A stretch of 8,882 bases of DNA from WHTB01 sp050699035 (GTDB taxonomy: Bacteria > Actinomycetota > Actinomycetes > Propionibacteriales > Nocardioidaceae): NCBI GenBank assembly GCA_050699035.1, contig JBOHDE010000170.1, positions 1 to 8,882 of the forward strand, read 5' to 3'. Below are positions 6,901 through 8,882 of the stretch, in pieces. The notes under the pieces were generated by a model, which searched no databases, had not been told where the DNA came from, and saw only the letters and a program-made list of their open reading frames with translations. Within the stretch, counting starts at the first letter, position 1. The number at the start of each line of letters is the position of its first letter. Position numbers and translations under genes: made by a program.

Positions 6901-7306
6901 GACCTTCGACTCCGAGCAGGTGGACGGCGACCCGGCGATGCTGCCGCTGACGACGGTGGCGTTCGGGCCTGAGGTCGACACCCGCAACTATGCGTCGGCT
7001 CGGCACCGGCAGTGGGTCCCGATCACGCTCAGCCGTCCTACCGCGCTCCCGCCGAAGAAGGGCGGCAAGTCCGCGCTGGCTGCGCCGGCGTCATCGGTGT
7101 CGCTGCGCAGCCTCGGCGTCGAGGTGTCGTTCGACGACGGAGCTTCCTGGCAGGACGTCCGGGTGAAGCACCACCCGGAGCGCGGCTGGCAAGCCGACAT
7201 CGCGCCGCGCGGGCGGACCGGCTTCGTGTCGCTGCGGGCGACCGCGGTCGGCACGGACGGGGCCACCGCCCGGCACACCGTCATCCGGGCGTACGGGCTG
7301 CGCTAG
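3974..7306 (+). CDS. Secreted subtilisin-family (S8) serine protease, about 1110 aa
   Basis: Exported endopeptidase. GTG 3974 is chosen because AGGGGG (3961-3966) lies 7 nt upstream and because translation then begins with a clear signal peptide (VRPRRSAPVLVAAVLLLGA..., cleavage near GAPA, residue 26). The frame is open upstream to 3197, but that part runs antisense to the toxin-antitoxin pair. An N-terminal propeptide-like region (about 30-190) begins WTVTLLTGDRVDVHQRG, a motif shared with long actinobacterial S8 proteases. The catalytic domain (about 196-485) has Asp226 (AVLDTGID), His258 (GHGTHVAS), oxyanion Asn353 (AAGNDG) and Ser431 (GTSMATPHVAG), so the triad is complete. The only two cysteines of the mature protein, Cys292 and Cys297 (KVCETESC), may form a disulfide. 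The C-terminal 600 residues are beta-rich and include Fn3-like stretches; I recognise no second catalytic site, membrane anchor or LPXTG signal, so the protein is probably released. The stop shares CTAG with the convergent neighbour. Confidence 0.93.
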   Translation: MRPRRSAPVLVAAVLLLGAAAPGAPAEPEAAESAAPTTERWTVTLLTGDRVDVHQRGDDVLTQVRPGSGREHIRFQRRRVGDRIQVVPSDALTLLGTGRLDPRLFDVSGLIELGYDDGRADLPLLVQGPEPRTALAGADSRVTRRLVSLDTTVVRQPKATTGELWRSLTQPRPTTDGARTLRAGVQRVWLDGRRRALLDQSVPQIGAPEAWAAGYTGLGTKVAVLDTGIDATHPDFAGRLGEVRNFSAAPDANDTVGHGTHVASTIAGTGAASSGRYKGVAPDATLLIGKVCETESCADSAILAGMDWAARAGADVVNLSLGGTDGPEIDPLEQAVNDLTAAYGTLFVIAAGNDGADETIGSPGSADAALTVGAVDKSDQLAGFSSRGPRLGDTGLKPDLTAPGVSIVAANAKDGYLGEPGEAYTSLDGTSMATPHVAGAAAILAQQHPDWTAGRLKAALMGSAEPQPDQGAFAQGAGRVDVARGVQQTAYAEPAAWSAGLTVWPHGDDVPQTRTLTYHNPGSETLAFDLDLQTLGPDGAAAPAGMFTISGSSVTVPAGGTASVDVTVDTRPEGADGYYSAWVVAAAGDTRVSTPIAVHREPESYDLTLEVKDPSGAATGAYSLEVFDLEHVRSFEPYDEDGSVTVRIPRGRYHLSSFIAGPGDHEIALLAQPQLDITEDTTVALDAREAAPLSVDIDHTGVAPGLMVVGYDHSTPQVLLGYGIITDTLDGVRSGHLGPRLPDDELVSEVSGLWGVPDSDGELARSKRLYHLAWFEYGQVIDGFAKQVADSQLARVDATYHAHGEAKDGVKFWIALPEHGGGSGFAQTTPLPFSRTELRNTDTPWRSELDLQDADRNLEGWLLGGVVDQLPGTTARERWNDAVFGPFFSPTSGYAVRAGDAVAIEVPLFGDASGHPGVSAMTGGGTRLFRDGVLVGESGSPGAGFFDVPAEPGRYRLEVTAERDVSAFSTGLTSAWTFDSEQVDGDPAMLPLTTVAFGPEVDTRNYASARHRQWVPITLSRPTALPPKKGGKSALAAPASSVSLRSLGVEVSFDDGASWQDVRVKHHPERGWQADIAPRGRTGFVSLRATAVGTDGATARHTVIRAYGLR

Positions 7307-7800
7307 CGGAGCCGCGGGAACCAGCGTCCGACTCTCCGTTGGTACTCGGCGTACTGCGCACCGAACTGGGCACGCAGTCGCGGCTCCTCGTACAGATGGA
7401 CGAAGAGGACGACGGCCACCGTCACCGCGACGGCGTACCAGATCAGGTCGAGTCGCCACAGCACGAGCAGCTGGCCGACGATGGCCGCCACCGACGCGAC
7501 GTACATCGGGTTGCGCACGTACCGGTACAGCCCACCGACCACGAGTCGTTCCGGCGGCGCGGGAGGTGCGGGCGTGCCGAGGCCCTCCACGACGAACTTG
7601 GTGAACGCATGGACGAGCACCGCACCACTGACGACCACGAGCGCGGCCCCCGCCAGCCGGAGCGGGAACAGGTCCTCGATCGGGCGGCCGAGTCGCCAAC
7701 CGGTGAGCAGCCAGGGGACCACACCGGAGACCAGACCGGGAGCGAGGGCGAACCAGATCGTGCTGACGACGGTCGCAGGTGTTCTTCGCACGGCGCTCAC
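7303..7800 (-). CDS. Isoprenylcysteine carboxyl methyltransferase-like membrane methyltransferase
   Basis: An integral membrane protein of 165 aa from GTG 7800, of the ICMT/PEMT-like family that uses SAM to methylate small or lipid-linked acceptors; the substrate in bacteria is generally unknown. Hydrophobic segments lie at about 11-32, 47-66, 100-115 and 119-137. Family hallmarks are GGLYRYVRNPMYVA (89-102) and LYEEPRLRAQFGAQYAEY (136-153), ending VGRWFPRLR. The start is uncertain: GTG 7800 and GTG 7791 (MRRTPATVV) both fit and neither has a clear Shine-Dalgarno. A -10-like TAGCGT at 7804-7799 would place the transcript start at the GTG of 7791, so a leaderless start there is possible. The frame is open back to 7890, but the extra residues look like antisense of the divergent gene. 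The stop codon shares CTAG (7303-7306) with the protease stop. Confidence 0.85.
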   Translation of the reverse strand: MSAVRRTPATVVSTIWFALAPGLVSGVVPWLLTGWRLGRPIEDLFPLRLAGAALVVVSGAVLVHAFTKFVVEGLGTPAPPAPPERLVVGGLYRYVRNPMYVASVAAIVGQLLVLWRLDLIWYAVAVTVAVVLFVHLYEEPRLRAQFGAQYAEYQRRVGRWFPRLR

Positions 7801-7804
7801 GCTA
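7799..7804 (-). promoter_or_regulatory. Candidate -10 box for a leaderless transcript
   Basis: On the minus strand TAGCGT fits the actinobacterial TANNNT -10 pattern and is followed by exactly 7 nt before GTG 7791, the geometry of leaderless genes. No convincing -35 box is visible 17-19 nt upstream. Confidence 0.3.
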
Positions 7805-7811
7805 GCCGGGA

Positions 7812-8453
7812 GTGTGCTCTGCTGGTCCCACGGCCGGGCCGAACATCTGCTGGAGCACGTTTCGCACCGGGATCGGTGACCGCAGCCCACTGTTCGCCGC
7901 GATCGCCGCTGCCCACGACGTCCGCACGGCGCTCTATCCCGGCAGCTACGTCGACCTGGCGCCGTCCACCGCGTTCCCGCACACGACGTACGTCGACACC
8001 GACGACCACGCGGCCCGCTACTTCGCCGACGAGCCGTTGGTACGTAGTGAGCTGGCCGGGCGGACGACGTACGCGACTCCGCCTCGCGTGGACTTCGTGC
8101 ACGCCGACTACACGACCGACCTGCCGATCGAGCACGGCTCGGTCGACCTGCTCATCTCGCTGTTCGCCGGGCTGGTCTCCGACGCCTGCCGTCGCTACCT
8201 GCGGCCGAGCGGCCTGCTGCTCGCCAACTCGAGCCACGGCGACGCGTCCGTGGTGGCGCTCGACCCGTCGTGGCGGCTGGTCGCGGCGGTGCAGACGAGC
8301 GCCGGCGGGTTCGAGCTGACCGACGTCGGGCTGCATGCGTACCTGCAGCCGAAGCCAGGTCGCACGAAGACTGCCGAGGAGATCCGTCGACGCGGGACCG
8401 GGGTGGCGTACACCCAGAGCGCGTTCGCCTACCTCTTCCGGCTGGGCGACTAG
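7812..8453 (+). CDS. Predicted class I SAM-dependent methyltransferase-like protein
   Basis: A 213-aa cytoplasmic protein with a Rossmann methyltransferase-like pattern: IGDRSPLF (21-28), ALYPGSYVDLAPS (40-52) where the SAM-binding loop would be, YVDTD (60-64) where the acidic ribose-binding residue would be, VDFVHADYTTDLP (93-105), then DLLISLFAGLVSD (112-124) and YLRPSGLLLANSSHGD (129-144). The PGSY loop is a variant of the usual GxGxG, so catalytic activity is not assured. GTG 7812 is the only start available, since a stop lies at 7803-7805. It has no spaced Shine-Dalgarno, and the first 18 residues, including two cysteines, look unlike a normal N-terminus. A neighbouring frame from GTG 7814 reads EHLLEHVSHR just before IGDRSPLF, so an N-terminal frameshift is possible. 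The stop shares CTAG with the convergent neighbour. Confidence 0.7.
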   Translation: MCSAGPTAGPNICWSTFRTGIGDRSPLFAAIAAAHDVRTALYPGSYVDLAPSTAFPHTTYVDTDDHAARYFADEPLVRSELAGRTTYATPPRVDFVHADYTTDLPIEHGSVDLLISLFAGLVSDACRRYLRPSGLLLANSSHGDASVVALDPSWRLVAAVQTSAGGFELTDVGLHAYLQPKPGRTKTAEEIRRRGTGVAYTQSAFAYLFRLGD

Positions 8454-8882
8454 CGTGCCTCGACGCCCGCCCACACGTACGTGACCAGGCCTCCGCCAGC
8501 CAGCGCGACCCGATGCGTGCCTCCCCAGCCCCGGCTGCGCGACCACCCACGGGCTCGGCGGGTACGCCAGGCCGATGTCGAAGCCCCCGCACTGCGGGGT
8601 TCCACAACATCTGGTCGACCGGACCCTCCTCGAACAGCCCGTAGGCGACCGCGAGCGGCACCAGGGTGGGCCACCTGCGTCCCGATCGACGCATCACCTC
8701 TCGGATCAGCAGGGCGCCACCGCCGTAGGGCGGCGCGAGCACGATGATCCTGGGCAGTGCATTGATCGCCTCGTTGCCGAACAGGAACTCCCCGACCAGC
8801 GACGCCAGCACAACAGCCCGCCGGCCGCCCGGACCGAAGTCTGCTCGCCGCTGACCAAAGTCGGCCTGTTCTTCTTTCCACA
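8450..8882 (-). pseudogene. Unrecognised membrane protein gene, 5' partial and apparently frameshifted
   Basis: The minus frame enters from the right edge; the last two bases could be the end of an NTG start codon followed by WKEEQADFGQRR. It encodes hydrophobic segments (VVLASLVGEFLF, RIIVLAPPYGGGALLI, TLVPLAVAYGLF) and then EEGPVDQMLWNPAVRG. At the G5 tract (minus strand, plus 8584-8588) this frame runs into arginine-rich antisense sequence down to 8152. Dropping one G continues in a plausible protein frame: FDIGLAYPPSPWVV, then THRVALAGGGLVTYVWAGVEAR, stopping at 8450-8452. I do not recognise the family with confidence; it resembles small conserved actinobacterial membrane proteins. The intact product would be about 143 aa in this window. 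It may be a real pseudogene or a homopolymer sequencing error. Confidence 0.6.

Noticed and set aside
4019..7006. A 995-codon open frame on the minus strand opposite the protease
   Set aside because: Its translation is rich in Arg, Gly, Val and Ala with no domain pattern. It is the usual high-GC antisense shadow of the S8 gene, whose plus-strand motifs are unmistakable.
8600..8640. CAAX/CPBP-type protease motif in the membrane protein (EEGPVDQ)
   Set aside because: The CPBP signature needs EExxxR; here the arginine is missing and the second histidine motif is not visible.

Overview
The window looks like chromosomal DNA from a high-GC actinobacterium, probably near Nocardioidaceae, Kribbella or Streptomyces. 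GC is above 70% in most genes (46 of 60 bases in 5041-5100, counted by hand), GTG starts are common, and the gene families are typical of that group. The species call is inference.

Layout. Positions 1-1784 (+) hold the 3' part of a NarX/DesK-type sensor histidine kinase and its NarL/LuxR response regulator, overlapping by 49 bp. A 57-nt near-perfect inverted repeat (1794-1850) separates them from a convergent, secreted SGNH/GDSL esterase (1868-3127, -). Behind it on the minus strand is a compact toxin-antitoxin-like pair: an RHH antitoxin (3209-3541) preceded by a BrnT/DUF4258-like toxin (3548-3777). The toxin reading frame is broken by one base, exactly at a perfect 11-bp hairpin. The pair has lower GC (about 55-65%) and carries a likely operator/promoter (TTGCAA repeats, 3803-3831). 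A divergent secreted subtilisin-family protease of about 1110 aa follows (3974-7306, +). It meets a small membrane methyltransferase of the isoprenylcysteine carboxyl methyltransferase type tail to tail (7303-7800, -). That gene diverges, with starts only about 11-20 bp apart, from a predicted Rossmann-type SAM-dependent methyltransferase-like protein (7812-8453, +). This in turn meets tail to tail an unrecognised membrane protein gene that leaves the window on the right and appears frameshifted at a G5 tract (8450-8882, -).

The genes do not form one pathway. The two-component system is one unit. The esterase and protease are separately transcribed exported hydrolases. The toxin-antitoxin pair looks like a transferred insert between them. 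The most notable non-gene observations are the frameshift sitting in a perfect palindrome in the toxin, the operator with a -10-like box in its spacer, the long inverted repeat, and two convergent gene pairs whose stop codons share one CTAG palindrome. I see no rRNA, tRNA, CRISPR array, insertion sequence or prophage gene. No stretch over 300 bp lacks a gene; the longest gap (3778-3973) holds the toxin-antitoxin promoter/operator and the upstream region of the protease.
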